Source of the DNA: Coturnix japonica
Lineage: Eukaryota; Chordata; Aves; Galliformes; Phasianidae
Direction: 5' to 3'
Assembly (NCBI RefSeq): GCF_001577835.2
Contig: NC_029520.1
Coordinates: forward strand, 45,728,093 to 45,792,092
DNA: 64,000 nucleotides
Numbering within the stretch: the stretch's first letter is position 1; every line of letters begins with the position of its first letter. The position numbers were made by a program, and so were the translations under genes. Below the pieces are notes generated by a model, which had not been told where the DNA came from, searched no databases, and worked only from the letters and a program-made list of their open reading frames with translations. Below, piece after piece: positions 1-35,900 of this stretch.

Positions 1-3000
1 ACAATATTGAACCTAAGTATTTTTGCATAACTTAAGATCCAGATCCTCTTGGAGCATCTGGTGTTTCATTTGCAGATCTCACTGGCCTAATATATTCTCT
101 TTTCTGCCCTTGTGCTGAAACTTTGTAAGTGCTTATGTGATTAACATCATATTGGGTAACTTAGATGATGTTGTGAGAATTAAGAAAGAAGTCTCATGTT
201 TATTTTTGCAGAAGATTAAAAGAAACGAGTAACAAAAAAGGCAGCTTCAGTCTTCAGGAGATGTGATTTGTGTTTGCTAGACTGATAGAGAGCTTCAGCA
301 TAAGGAAAATTTTTCTACCTCTGTAATAAAACCTTGTCTTTATATTTAATATTCCATCAGGTAGAGCACTTTCCTTTGTTACTAAGAATTTCTTATGTTC
401 TTCTTTGCTGTGCATTGGAATATGTGTGATCAATTGCGCTGCGTTGTGGAGCAGTCATTTCTACCTTCGCTGTCTTTAAATCCCAGACCATTACCTTTCT
501 CTTTGTAATGTCACCTGAAGTTCTTCAGAATATCTTCAAAGAATTTGCTGTTCTTTCTCACATGTGAATGCTGAGAACTGATTCTCTGATCTTCGTGCCA
601 CCTTTCTTCTAGCAGGAATTGTGTGGAAATGAATCTTGCAGTAATTCCATTGCACATTTACCTTTTTTAATCTCTCTTAAGGATTCAACTCTCCTTTATG
701 TGAGAACTTGTGGAAACACATCAGATGTATGTTACGGAATAATGTGGGTAGTAGAGGATACAGGCAACTTCAAAATAAAATAATAAAAGCCCCACCTTCT
801 TCAAAAACAAATTCAAAGGAAAAGAACTTAAAAGATAAAACTGCTGAGCTGAATGTTTGACCCATCAAGTGCTTTACTTCAGATTCCCTGTTTATTTCTG
901 CAAATCAGTAGGATAAATGCTGTTCATAAAGGTACATGGGTGGCTGCAGTTCATTCTAGTGCAATATGTTTTAAGTCTCTTTCTGTAAGTCTGGTTTCCT
1001 TTCAGAAACCTGGAGTGGGCAGCTGCCTCTGTCTTTCCTCAATAGCACTTTACTGGTTGCTGAATTCAGCCAATTGTAGAGGATCTCGATCTCAAAGATA
1101 GGTCGTTGAGAGGAACAAAAGCTTGAGTGTCTGGGGAAAAAAGAACCATAGTAATACCCTAAGGATAGAAGCTATAGTGTGAGCTCATCACACTTTGCTG
1201 GAGAAAAGAGCATGCAGATGGGACAGAAGTCAGAAAACTTTGATCAGAGCTTGACATTTATCCAACACCAGGACTTTGACTGCAGGACAGTGAGGGGAAA
1301 CAGGATCTCACTGGGTTTATGGGTCATAAAACCATTCATTTTTACCTTACTGAAGTCTCACAATAGCCTCATATAGCTTTTAGCCGTTGCTGGAGGGAGA
1401 ATGTTCTGTGTAGGACTTTTATCTGATTCAGTGCAGCTGTCCTAATGTTAGATGGATTTAGGACATAATAGGGATATTTATTTTTTAAATTCACTAACTA
1501 GTTTAACAGAAAGGGGCCTCTTTAAACTGCAGAAACAGTTGTGCCATGGTATTGAGCTTAATACTTACAATAGATTATATTATATCTTATTTCAGATTCT
1601 GTTTCTTCTTTCAGTAGATGTAATTTAGGCATAAAACATTTGTGTCTTATCAGAAGAAGCATTTTAGCTTCTCCCTCTAACAGACAAAGAGCAGGATTTG
1701 GTAATTCTCCTGTCTTTATTTGTTTAAAAATATATTTATATACAGATACATCTTTTGTCCATTTTGTTATGCATACTCGGGCATTTTAACAGGGGAAAAA
1801 AAGCCAAGACAGAGATCAAGTTATTCCAGTCATGCTTGAAAAGGAACACATGAGAAGGTACAAACACTAAAAATACAGCTATGCTCTGCAGTTCTCCATT
1901 TCAGTTTCCTTTTGTGCAGCCGTATATGAGAAATTCAAATCCAGAATGTTTTGCATTCTTAATATCACCTAGTTTTAATTTCCCTATTACAGACTTCCAG
2001 ACAGTTCTGGTTCAGTCTCACCATCCTTAGTCCGTATGGAAATCTACCTGTCTGGTTAAGAACTGATGCAGAAATGGGGAGTCAGGTCAAGAGGAAGGTG
2101 AATGAGTGTTCTCCTCCCACCGACAAAGTAGAAAACGAATATGTATTACTTCCCTCTCTTCCTCTACTCTGTCAGATTAGATCTGGCTTCCTTCAGTCTT
2201 CCCACTCTTTCCTGTAGAAGCAATTCATTGAGTCTTGTTAGTGGTATATATTAGGACAAGTCTTAGAAAATGAAAAATCCACCAAGTCCTTGTTACTGCT
2301 GGATATTCCAGTTAAGAAACAAAATGCTCATTTTGGCACTGTGGAAGAGACCTGGGGAGGTTGTTTATCTGTCCTTTGTTTGTTCTGTTCGTTCAATCAG
2401 CTAATCCTTACAAAGAATAGTTTGTCTCCTTAGAGGTAACGTGTTCCATCTTGTTCTTTAAATCCTGTGATTAGACAGATTTCTTTCAAATTCCTCCAGA
2501 GAAATGCATAGAAGTGCTCCTGTTGTTACAGCTAGAAGTCTTCTGTTCCTTACTCTGTTCTCCCAACCTACCAAGCATCAGCAAGTTTCTCACACTAATA
2601 GGATGGGAATGAGGGGGCAACAAAGGAGCATGTGGCAGAATATGATAGGCACGAAGCTCAACCCAGTGAAGCTGTACTTTGTGTTCTTCATTCAGTTTTG
2701 ACTGCTGTTAATCTTTCTTACATGTATTGCATTATTTCCCTTCCTTTTGCATTTGAGTTGCTTCTGCAGTCTGTGTTATCCAGTTGCAATGCAGAATAGT
2801 TCAAAAGTATCCCTGGAGAAAACAGCTGATTGATAATCTGTTAAACTTCCTGCTCTTAGAGTAAAAGCAGTTCAGAAGCGAGCAGTATAGTGCTTTCTGC
2901 AGTGCTGAATAAAGCATGAGGTGTTTGTGGTGCTGGCAGGTTTGGGAGCACCTGGGGAAGGGGAGCTTGTAACTGGTGCAAGAGAATGGTAGTGGGGAAG

Positions 3001-4304
3001 AGAGGGAGAACCTTGTGATGGTGAAAGTGGTGGCATGGGAGAACTTGCCTGCTTTTTGTGGCTGGCAGAAGCTGAACTGGGAGTCTGAAAGAGGGAATCA
3101 GTGCATAAAGGAACAAAAACTGAATGGAAGTGTAGGAAACAGAAGTATTTCAACTTTTCATTGAACACTTGGCTTCTGTGATTGCATTTTGCACATACAC
3201 ATGATTCAGTAATACAGGGGCACAAAGATTAAGACAATATTACTGAAGTTTCAAATGCAAAATGGCTGGTAGGACACTTCTTTGACCTTGCAAGAACCTT
3301 GATTTCACCTGTTCTAAATACTGAGAGCACAACATTGCTTCCTACAGATGCAGGAGGATTGTTATACTAAGCTGGGTTCCTTTCTAATGAGTTACTTTTG
3401 GTAGCATTAATGTCATCTCATCTTTCTGTACTGGCAATGTTAATCTTCAACACAGGATGGAAATGCATGTACTTAAATGTAGTTATTACAGTAATTATTT
3501 TTACATGCAATTAACATATTTTAAATTACAATATCTGCCTCAATTCTGAACATGCGTGCATTACATTAAACTGTATTTTGACAGCATTTGTGATCGTGTA
3601 ACAATATGACCTTATCCAGCTTTTCTCTGTACGTAAAGTTCTGTGCTTGTAGCTCTAAAGCAATATACTAGGACAGCTGTGTAAGTAGCTTATATAGTTA
3701 GTTACATAAAGCAGGAAAAACTAAAGATATTTGGAAAATATGATGGAAGAAATTACTCTGTATTACTCTGCATTTAGTTTTTGTATTGTTTGCTGCTCTC
3801 CTACAGTATACAAAATACAGCATGCACAGCCCTTGTCAGTGCATAGTTGAAATTTAGCCAGACAAGCTTTTCCTCAGTAATTTCTCCAGTAGCCATGTCA
3901 TTTCTTTGCCTTTCCTCTCTATGATCTGGCATGAAAAGTCACCTTTGGACAGGGACTGGAAAACTTCAGTCTAGAGGGAAAGCTTTTATAGCTGTATACG
4001 GTATTGGAATGGAAATACTTCAGTAACCTTTCTGTAAGACATTGCTTCTACTGTTCTATAATTAGTCATACAGGAGAAAACAAAATCCTCTTTCAAATGT
4101 AGTATAGAAATCAAATAGATTAAACAACAAATACCTAAATAACCTAAGTTATTTAGCAGCTTTCCTGTAAATATGTTGGAGTAGTTGCATATATAGCTCT
4201 GAATTGATAAGTACCTGTCTGCATTAGTAATAAATGTTGAACTTTTTGATTAAAACTGTTTCTTTAAGATACCACTTATATAATTGGGCTTGTTTTCTAT
4301 CCAG
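1..4304 (+). other. MARK3: MARK3 intron (3' part)
   Basis: AT-rich sequence before the first recognisable MARK3 exon. I looked for the preceding exon, which should encode FDYLVAHGRMKEKEAR-like residues, and did not find it, so it should lie upstream. No repeat family is recognisable and the short open frames have no coding character. Confidence 0.75.
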
Positions 4305-26879
<22,575 letters not shown>

Positions 26880-28770
26880 CAAGAAACAATAGTTAAGTTG
26901 TAAATTAGTTAGCAATTTCAAGTGTTTTGAGAATTCCGATGGAAATGTATAGAATAACATTTAGGCAATAACTTCTGCATCCTTCTGAATAGTGATATTA
27001 AAGAAAACAAAGCTGCTGAGCTGGGAGGGAGAGTTGGACTTTTTTATAAGTGCACTACAGCATTAAAGTTGCCTACTATGTAAAATATTACCCCTTCTGC
27101 TTTATTTCCATTGCTCCTAAGTCTTTGACAACAAATTGAAACACAGAATATATTCATTTAAATATGCCTCCTGTTTGTGTGGACGTGTGAATGTACAGTA
27201 TGTGTGTATAATATATAAAGTATTATATGTAAACAATTCATTTACCACATGGAGCTGTACCAGTACCTCTTTTTGGGCTAATTTTGGTGCTAAAAATTGA
27301 AATGGCCAAGGAGGAAACACTTGAGTTCAATATTTAAAATAACTGAAGAGATAACCAGTAAACGCAGGTTTACAATTCACTGCTGTGTTAAGGAACAAAA
27401 GGGTGTGAAGGGTTTGGATTTACGGTTGTGAACATTATTAGTCCTGTTTTCTAAGTAGAGCTCATGAAATTATTAAAAATTCACTTTTACCCAGTAAGTC
27501 TTGCATTATGTTTTGCCCACCTATTTATTATTTAAGTCCGAATCAGATTTTAATAATGTAGTTGATTTGTGCATTAAAATTTGAGTAAATGCTTCCATTC
27601 TTCTGCTGAGCTACTAAAACTGTATCTTTATCCCTCTGGCTTACGAGTTTTGATTGCAGCTCTGAGTACTTTTCTGTTGCTCCACAGTCCCCCTGCAGAG
27701 CAGTGCTGTGTGCTGAGTGCTGACCTGTGGCTTCTTAGAGTTCTCCCCCTTGCACTAGGCCAGCCTGATCACAGCACAACAGGACTCTCAAACAGCAGCC
27801 ACGTTCTGATGCACATCACCATACATGAGCCTGTGCTGCTCCAAAGTATTGCTGCGGGCACAGCAGTGCTTTCCTTTGTTTTCTGAAACCCAAAAGTGGG
27901 AGTCAGATTTGGCTGCTGATGTCCCCTGTTGTAACATCCAGCTTGCTTAACTACAGCCATGGGCAGTGGCAGCTAAACCTTTCCTTGCAGCTCTCTTGCA
28001 GCATGCTCCCGCTTGGCTCTGGGCACCTTGCTGCTGGCTTCATGCCGGCTGTGTCTCTAGATCCTGCTGAGGAAGGAGTCCGCTGTTCTCTTATGTGTGG
28101 AACCTGCCCTGACGGACACTGATGGCTGCTAGTTTCTGTAGGACACCGAGCTGCTGTCGGATGGTCCCTGCTTCTTAAAGCACTGCTGTGCTGAGCTGGA
28201 TTTGGGCTGGCAGAGCGGAACCAGGAGCTTCCTACAAGCGTTGTTTCCTGCTGAATACTCAGTTCATTTCACAGAGGACTTCTGTAGATAAAACGCTGCG
28301 TTATCTACTTGACTTTTTGTGTGAATGTTTGATGGTTATATTTCAGTGGAGCACTTCAGCATGTACTTCACGCGTGCTTTAGACTGGAGCCTCAATTGGC
28401 ATTGAAATCTGCAGTGAGCTAATGGCTGTTCATAGTGCGCAGTTCGGGTCTGACACCAGGTGAGAACCCGTGGTGTTGTGCAAGTTAGTCCTTGTGACCC
28501 GCGGTCTGTGAAGGCAGCAGACATCCCCTCCATTCCTTCCCCTGAGCATCGATATTGACTCTGCTAGTTTTAAAGGACGATCGTAGTTGTTCAATGTAGT
28601 GAATATTCCTGGATTTGCATTTTATTCTCTGTATATTCTGTGTCATGCCATGGCTTTGGGACTCTCGGGGTTCAGTTGGCTTTCAGTGCTCTGCCCGTGC
28701 TGCTCAGTATGGTTTTACCCTCAAGAAGTCCACTCTGTAATAGCAATAAAACCTTTCAGGGCAGTCATTG
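26880..28770 (+). other. MARK3: MARK3 3' UTR (end uncertain)
   Basis: Untranslated sequence after the MARK3 stop. ATTAAA-type signals occur at 27062, 27472 and 27573, and a canonical AATAAA at 28745-28750. I take the last as a plausible distal end, but shorter 3' UTRs are equally possible. The first 700 bases are AT-rich like the introns; GC content rises after about 27.6 kb. Confidence 0.4.
28745..28750 (+). promoter_or_regulatory. Candidate poly(A) signal AATAAA for MARK3
   Basis: The only canonical plus-strand AATAAA I noticed in the roughly 2 kb after the MARK3 stop, at tagcAATAAAacc. No transcript evidence is available from sequence alone. Confidence 0.35.
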
Positions 28771-30357
28771 CACCTTCTCAGGTGAGCAGTCACCTTCTCC
28801 TTTCACTTCCCACACTTCCAGCACTCCTCCAAATGTGTTCTTTTTTCTCTCCACCTGGCAGTGCACTTCATTGTCTGAACTGAAACGCTGTTCTGATAAA
28901 ATGATGTAAATCTGTATTCGATGGAAGTTCCAAAAGGTTTCATATTAAATGTTTTCTGAAAGACTCTGTTCCTACTTCACCTCTTAAGTACCTCATTCTT
29001 TCTAAAGAGCGCACCCTTTGGATATTTAACGCTTGTATTTAAGTACTGAGGTGTTTGCAGAGGGTTCTGTCTGAGTTTGTCTGTCTTCAAGGTATTTGGA
29101 GAAGAAAAGAATGATGATCATTAACAGATTTTCAGCAGCTTCCTTCCTGAATGCCCTGTGAAATGACCAAGCTGCAAGAACATACCCTCATCTCCTTCCC
29201 ACCCCGCATGCCTCCAGTGCAGGGCTCCAAAGGAAACTGCTTCCTTCAGATCCGCAACCAGACACCAACCTCTGCCTTTCTTTCTTGCTCTGCCTTGAGG
29301 TCCGTTGGTGCTGCTCCTGATCCAGCTTCACAGAGCTATGGCTGTGTTCTCTGCATTGCAATCAACCAGAGGTGATGGTGAGCATCTCAGCATCCTCAGC
29401 TGTACTCTGTCATGTGGCTGGAGTCCTGGGACGTGTGGTCTGAGTGCAGTGGTGGAGGGTGTTTGTCACAGGCTCGTGACTGAAGTTGTGCAGTGCTAAA
29501 ATCCATCTCATCCAGCTCTGAAGATGCCTTTGGTTGCTGGGTCTGGTTAAGAACAATGTCTTCAGAGTTACAGGGGAGGTTGGCTGCGTTGAATCAAAGG
29601 GTTCTGGTTTTTAATAGACACATTCAAGGAAGGGGCAGAACTAACAACAGAACTCTGGATTCAGTTACAGTTGGTCTCAGATTCTGCCTGTGGCCACACG
29701 GGGTCGCCATCGGGCCGCGCTGTTGGTGCGGGGCCGCTGTCAGGTCGGCCTGAAGCCTCCTATGTGCGAACAAACAGCAATTAGGGCCCTTCCTCTTGCA
29801 CTGGGCTCACAGGGCCTGTAGGTCCGGCTTGCAGAGGACACGTGTGCTCACAGCCCGTGTGTTACACCAGCTCGTTCCTGCAGGGAAGTGCTACAGCTCA
29901 CAGCGGGAGCCGAGCCGTGGTGCTGGCAGCGCTCCTTAAAAGGCCATTAGAAAGCACAGGGCTGCGCTTGGGTGAAGGCTGCTAAAATACGGCTGGGTTC
30001 TGCTCTGTGCACCCGATGGCTCTGCTGGCTTTGCATGTTGAAGGCAGAGGGAAGAAAGAAATGAGAGCTGAGCTGAGGGGGACACGTACACATAAGGCTC
30101 TGGATCACCGAGCTGCTGCTTTGCAATCAGTGGTTCTGCTGGCTGCGTGCACAGCTGTAAGGTGTCCTTGTACCTTCATGTGCTGCTCAGACCAATGTCC
30201 TGCCTGCAGATGTGTGGGTTGTTACCTCTCATGCAGTGTTGGCTGGGGGTGGAGAAATGGAGGTTTGTGCTGCTAAATTCAGTGGTGATACAGCAGCCCT
30301 GGCAGAAGACAAGGACAGATGACGCCAACTTCTGGCCTCAGAAAGGGGCTGATAGGG

Positions 30358-30445
30358 AATCGTAGAATCCTTTGAGATGGAAGAGACCCCCCAAAGTCCA
30401 TCTGGTCCAGGGACACCCACAGCTCCCACTTCTCAGCATCCACTT
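30358..30445 (-). repeat. CR1 LINE 3'-end fragment
   Basis: The plus strand reads gaatcgtagaatcctttgag, then atggaagagacc and a ...catctggtccag... match to the reverse complement of the CR1 3' end, followed by ggacacccacagctccc. The far end is uncertain. Confidence 0.7.
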
Positions 30446-31519
30446 TGGTGTGTTGGGGTCAAGGCTTGTGTCCTTCTTTACCCATATTTCTGGGGCACAC
30501 AGCAAAGGAGGAGCTGGAACACGGCCGTGTGATGCCTTGATGCCATCGGGGATGCACAGGCCTGCCAGCAATCCCACTCAGCAGCTGCGGTGAGGATGCT
30601 GCCGAACCATTGCTGCTGTCTCTTCCTATCTCAGCTGGTTTCATTTCTCCTTCCTGGCCCGAGGCCATGATGGCTTGGGGCCAGCATATTTCCTAGCCGT
30701 GGTTTCTTGTCTGGCTGCTGGACTGACTTCTCCTTTTGCTGGCTGTTCGCTGTTCCATGTGGCCATGCTTTGGAAGGACCTTCTGTGCTGGCCAGGCCAG
30801 GGACTGTGTAAAAGAGGAAGGGCAGGTCTTGGCTGCGCACACTTGACTGGTGATGCTTGTGCAAGTTTGTCACAAGGCAGGAAGAGTCAGACTTTCCTAA
30901 GTCTGAAGTTGGAGCTCTTCCTGGATGTCTGGATGAGCGTGGGTTGGCTGATGGGGGGACAACAAGAGCTCTGTGTTGGTAGGTGTGAGCAGAGTCGTTT
31001 GAGAAGATCCCACATTTCCTTCTCAGCAAAGTAAAGCAGCAGCTTCTCATGACGTGGTGTGAGCTTGGCTCACATTGCTTCTCTTCTGGAGAATGGAAAA
31101 GATGTGTCTTGTGTGTGTGCTGGGGAGGAGGGCAAGGAAAAGAGACCCGGGACTATTGTGTGTGAAGCTGGGAGACGTGTCCTGGAGTCCCCCTGGCTGG
31201 ATGATGTGACCATCCCACCAGCACTGCAGGAGGAAACACGGAGCTTTCTCGTGAATCCCTTTCCCAGCAGCGAGCCAGGAAAAACAGAGCGTTGGTTCTT
31301 GCTTGGACTGTCACACGCTTGAATTCAAGCAATGTTTTCTCCTTTGGCAGGGAAGGAGCAAAGCCACCCTCTGCTTTGGAAGCCGTCTCTGCTTCCCTTC
31401 CTGCCTCTCCCTGAGGATTCCAGGGCTGCCAGCTGGGTCTCAGGGCAGCAAACAGCTCTGTGTGCTCCATGGCCATGTTCCTTTGGGTAGCTCCCCATGT
31501 GTGACACAGTGCACAGGGA

Positions 31520-31640
31520 GTCCCCAGAGCTCAAGAAGCCTCTGGACAGTGCTCACAGACACATTTGGGGTGGCTCCTTGTGCAGCCAGGAGTTGGATTT
31601 CATCCCTGTGGGTCCCTTCCATCTCAGGATATTCTGTGGC
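31520..31640 (+). repeat. CR1 LINE 3'-end fragment
   Basis: Contains ggagttggatttcatccctg, tgggtcccttccatctcagg and atattctgtg, the plus-sense CR1 3' end, decayed at the terminal ATTCTATG repeats. Confidence 0.75.
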
Positions 31641-31904
31641 TGTGGGATCTGAGGAAGGAGCACTTGTTACCAGGAAGCACGGCTCTCGTGGATGCCTTTT
31701 GAAGGCGCTGGGCAGGGCTGAAGTGCAGAGTTCCTGCAGCAGGGATGCAGCGGAAACCTGGAGGAAAAGCAGCCTTGGAGATAACAGCAGCAGTGACAAT
31801 CAGAAGAGGTGGGATGGAGCTCAGCTCAAAGACAGCCCATAGACATCTGCTTCCGTGGATAAAGTCGTGCATTGCAGTGCTGAGCCTTTGCCCCTCCCTG
31901 CATT

Positions 31905-31932
31905 GGGGGAGCTGGGAGGAAGGGAGGGAGGG
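31905..31932 (+). other. G-quadruplex-forming motif
   Basis: Five runs of at least three G (at 31905, 31914, 31922, 31926 and 31930) with loops of 1 to 5 bases fit the standard intramolecular G4 pattern. It is intergenic, 6 kb from the nearest gene end, so no function is implied. Confidence 0.65.
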
Positions 31933-32872
31933 ATGGAGGTGGCCGCTGTGCTGCAGGTCTGAGCCGCAGGCAGAGCACCTCCAGGCGGTGGGTTGGAGGT
32001 TTGGATCCACCACTGTGGGCTCTGCTGTGGGCACCCCTGCTTTGCTTCAGAGCCACATCCTTCACTAAAGCACGAGCATCCCCACACGCAGCCGAGCTCC
32101 TGATGTGCTGCCAAGGCGTTCTGCCAGGCTCTGCTTCCATCGTGTGCGAGCACCAGGGCAGCCTGCAGAGTAAACAATATCCTTTAATAGGAACACCGGG
32201 CAGCTGCTAATAGTGCAGGCAGAAAGGAGCATTCCCCATTCAGAGCCTGCACGGGGGAAGCAGGAAGGCAGAAGGGGAACCGAAATGCCCTGATTTGGAA
32301 GTAAGTCTCCAGTAGAAAGGCAGCTGTCCCACGTGCCATGGCCAAGGGGAGATATTTTTATTCAGTGGGAAATATTCCATATCTGCTCAGTGCAGAGGCT
32401 CCAGCTCCTGCCCCTCACTGAGTGTGACCATGACCTGTAGCAGGCACAGGAGCTGCTCCCAGCTCCTCATGGCCTCTGTGTGGGGCTGGGCTGGGGCTGC
32501 AGCCCTCTCCCCATTGCCCTGTTCAAGCCTTACCTGCTCTCTGCAGCCCACCCATTGCCTGTGGCCTAAATTGCTCCCTGCACCCATCGGGGCCAGGAAG
32601 GGAGATGCTGAAGTGTGAACAGGCATCCAGGCAGCGAAAACAGTGAAGCTGGTGGGCATGGATCCTGTTTCCATGAGAACAAGGGAAAGAAGAAGATGAG
32701 GAGCCTGGTTCCAGCTGTTCATTTCCTACTGCGCTGTCACCCACTGCTGGGTTCTCTCCTTGGCTCATCTCAGCTTTTTCCCCCCTTTCTTTATGCAGGC
32801 TGTTCTCAATGGAATCCAGCTGCTTGTCTCGCTGCAAACACTCCTGCAAGCTCCAGGCAGTCGCTGCCCAAA

Positions 32873-32965
32873 GAAATTAAGGTTGGTAAAGCCCACTAAG
32901 ATCATCTGGTCCAACCCATCAGCACCATGCCCACTCCATGTGTCCCTCAGTGCCATGTCTTTCAC
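32873..32965 (-). repeat. CR1 LINE fragment
   Basis: The plus strand has aagatcatctggtccaaccc, atcagcaccatgcccactcc and gtgtccctcagtgccatgtc, matching the reverse complement of a CR1 subfamily 3' region. The 3'-terminal octamers are missing. Confidence 0.7.
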
Positions 32966-35900
32966 TTCGGTGCTGCCAGCCCGTGGGCCAAAGCAAAGGC
33001 CAGTGCTGTAGGTTGATGTACACTTCAGTGCAATCCCTACCCCAGTTGGAGCTGACCTTTGAGAGACCAGGGGTCTCCAGCTGGGGGGAGTGAGTAGACC
33101 ACCACATCAGGCTGTTCACCTCCCGTACTGAGCCTTATAGAGATTTCTCAGTCCCTGGGAGATGTTCTGCAGGCAGTTCTTGATGTTTCTGAAGGGCAGG
33201 GAAAGGAAAGGTTGAGCTCCCTCGGGATCTTTGCACTTTATTTTTACTTCTGTTTTTGTTTCTTTAATCTTGAGGAAGGAATGGACAACAAGGGGCATAA
33301 AGGGAATAAAAAATAGGGGATGAGGAGGTTGCATGCAGCAGCGTTTCCCCTCCCCAGGGCCCAGCAGGTATTTCCTAGCGTCCAGCCAGCAGGCACAAAG
33401 TGTTTTATCCCACTTGTGCTGTTACGAACGAACCTTCTTAACAACTATTCCCTTACGTGACCAAATAGCTCTTGGTTTTATAAATGCATTGCATTGCTTC
33501 TCTGTATCTATAACATAAAATCCCTTTAAGTAAATTAATGTGTGTTTTCTGTGATCCCTCCTCAGGGTTAGTGTTAATTGAATGTGAGGGATGGGAGCTG
33601 AAAGGCCCATCAGCAGGGTGCTTAGATGAATGTAGGTGATGGTTCTCTGGAGGAGCTGTTTGTGGTGGAGGCTTCAATGCGGAGCTAAATGGTAAGAAAA
33701 CCAATGGCAAACAGAATGGAGACAGCAGGGAGAGAGAAGGAGAGTGCACAGGTACAGCGGGACACAAGGGCTGGGTGTGCTGGGCTCATTGTGAACACGA
33801 GTCATTGCTGTTTTTAACACTGATTATGTAAAAGTATTTGGAGAAGGCGTGCAGCCCATCTGCTGCCCTGTGCCCCTCGGGGGCTCCAGCTGACCGCCCG
33901 CTCGCTGTCCTCTCATTGCCACTGCCCCCAGGGCTCAATTCCTTGTCAGTAAAGGGGGCTGCACCTTCTGTCTGCCTTTAAAAATGCAAAGAGCGGTGCA
34001 CAGCTGGGAGAGCTTTGCTTGGGGATATGGCCCTGCTGCAGCTTCGCAGCCTGTCATCACCCCATGGCACTGCTTTGCAAGCAGCAGTGTTTGTCCCTAT
34101 GATGCTCTGCTCCCCAGTACTGCCACCACAGGTATCACACGCCTGCAGGAGTCGTGGAGAACATGGAACCAGAGAATCACCATTAAATTTTGTGTAGCTC
34201 CTCTGCAATGAGCTGCTAGAGCAGCAGAGCCCCTTGCATGGCAGTGCTGCCCCTGGCTCCCTGCTCTGGCTGAGCGGGGCAGGAGCTGCTGCAGTCCATG
34301 GCAGGCAGCTCCCCCGTGCTCAGCTGCACACTCTCCATCCTGCTGACCAGTCCTTCAGCAAACCACAGGGTTCATTGCAAAAACAAACAAATAAGGGCAT
34401 GCACCAAAAAAAGACCAAACCAAACCACACATAGCTCGCAGCTCGCCGTTGGTCACAGCCCAAAGGCAGAGGGATGGAAGCAGGGTGCTCGGAAGCGAGA
34501 TGCTCGGTGATGCTCTGCTTTAAAAAGAAGGCTTATAAAAACAAAACGAAGGCCGCTCTCACTCTCCCGTGGCGAGGAGCAGACTGTCTGGGGCCGTGGG
34601 TGTTTGTGCCCATTTCAATCCTCTTCCCGTGCAGGTTCCCACGCTATCTCTGCAGTCAGCTTTACCCAGACAAGTCCCAACTCGGAGCCAGTTGCACAGC
34701 AGCGATCCGACCCGACGCCGTCCCTCTGTGAGGCTGTCCTGTTGTGTCCTGCTGTCCATCCCACATCACAGGAGGGCTCAGCTGGCCGTGCCAGCAGCCC
34801 CAGCCACCCTTTGCCATAGCTTGGGGATCTCTGAGTGCACTCAGGATGCTCAGAACAGGACAACAAACAGGGATTTTGGGGTAGGTTATGTGTGTTCATC
34901 TCCCAGGGTCTCACACATTCCTGAGTAATCCAGGCAAGTTTTGCTATGCTGAAACCTTTTGCCTCTATATTTAAAGAAACCAGCCTGAGTGAGTCCTTGC
35001 TGCCTATTTACCTATCAGACCCGCAACAGATGCATCTTCCCAATCAATGAGGGTTGAAAGACCCTCATTCCCATCAGTCTCACCTTGGTTTGGTCTGTGG
35101 GTACCCTCCTCCACTGTGGGGCTTAGCTCTCCCTTCCCTTGGCTGAATAACAGCCTGCTAAACCCTGGGGTGACCGAGATACCCACATGGAGGGTGGATG
35201 GCTGGGTTACAGCAATCAATAGCAACTGGGATTTTGTAGGAAAGGGGAAGGCAGAGCAGCCGGAGGAACGCAGAGAAGCCACAGGAGCCTCCCAGCTGCT
35301 GCTTGGGCATAAAGCAAAGCAAGATGAAAAGGCTGTGATGCCATCTCTATTCCCAGCAGTGTGCCCTGCCCACCACACCACCACATTTTTGTGTGGGTGG
35401 AACAAAATCACTCCAACGCTCCCACTCCAGCTATTCTGTGTTGTGTAAAATATGGGAACACTCATCCAAGTGTTGGATGCAGGCTGAGCACCAATGGCCC
35501 ACCTGCAATGTGGGTGTCAGAGCCATTGAGCAATAGCACCCTCCTTTTCCTTCTGAGCAAAACAGAAAGCTGGAGGCAAGCACTGCCCTGGTCTGGGCTG
35601 TAAATAGGGCACAGCTGAGCATTGCAGCCTCATGCAGCCTACAGGTGAAGGCACCTGTCCCCAGGCCTTGTTTTTGGGCTGTGGGATGCTGGGGCCTCTT
35701 GCAGCTTGTGGCCCTATTCCACACTCAGCTGCTGCACCAGGGAGGCTGTGACGGGGCTGGGAGCTTCCTGCCCCATAGCACCATGCTCAGAGCAAACATC
35801 CCATTGCCATCCCCCAAGTGGCCTTAAGCCTGCAAGTGGATAAAACACCGTGAATAATTTCCCAGTAAATGGCATGAAAACGATAAAAGGAGCATTTATG

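Noticed and set aside
30631-31050. 139-codon minus-strand open frame
   Set aside because: No similarity or domain pattern; a plus-strand frame of nearly equal length overlaps it.
31303-31842. 179-codon plus-strand open frame, with long minus-strand frames across the same DNA
   Set aside because: It includes a CR1 3' end, has no recognisable domain, and overlaps several equally long frames. GC-rich DNA with few chance stops explains it.
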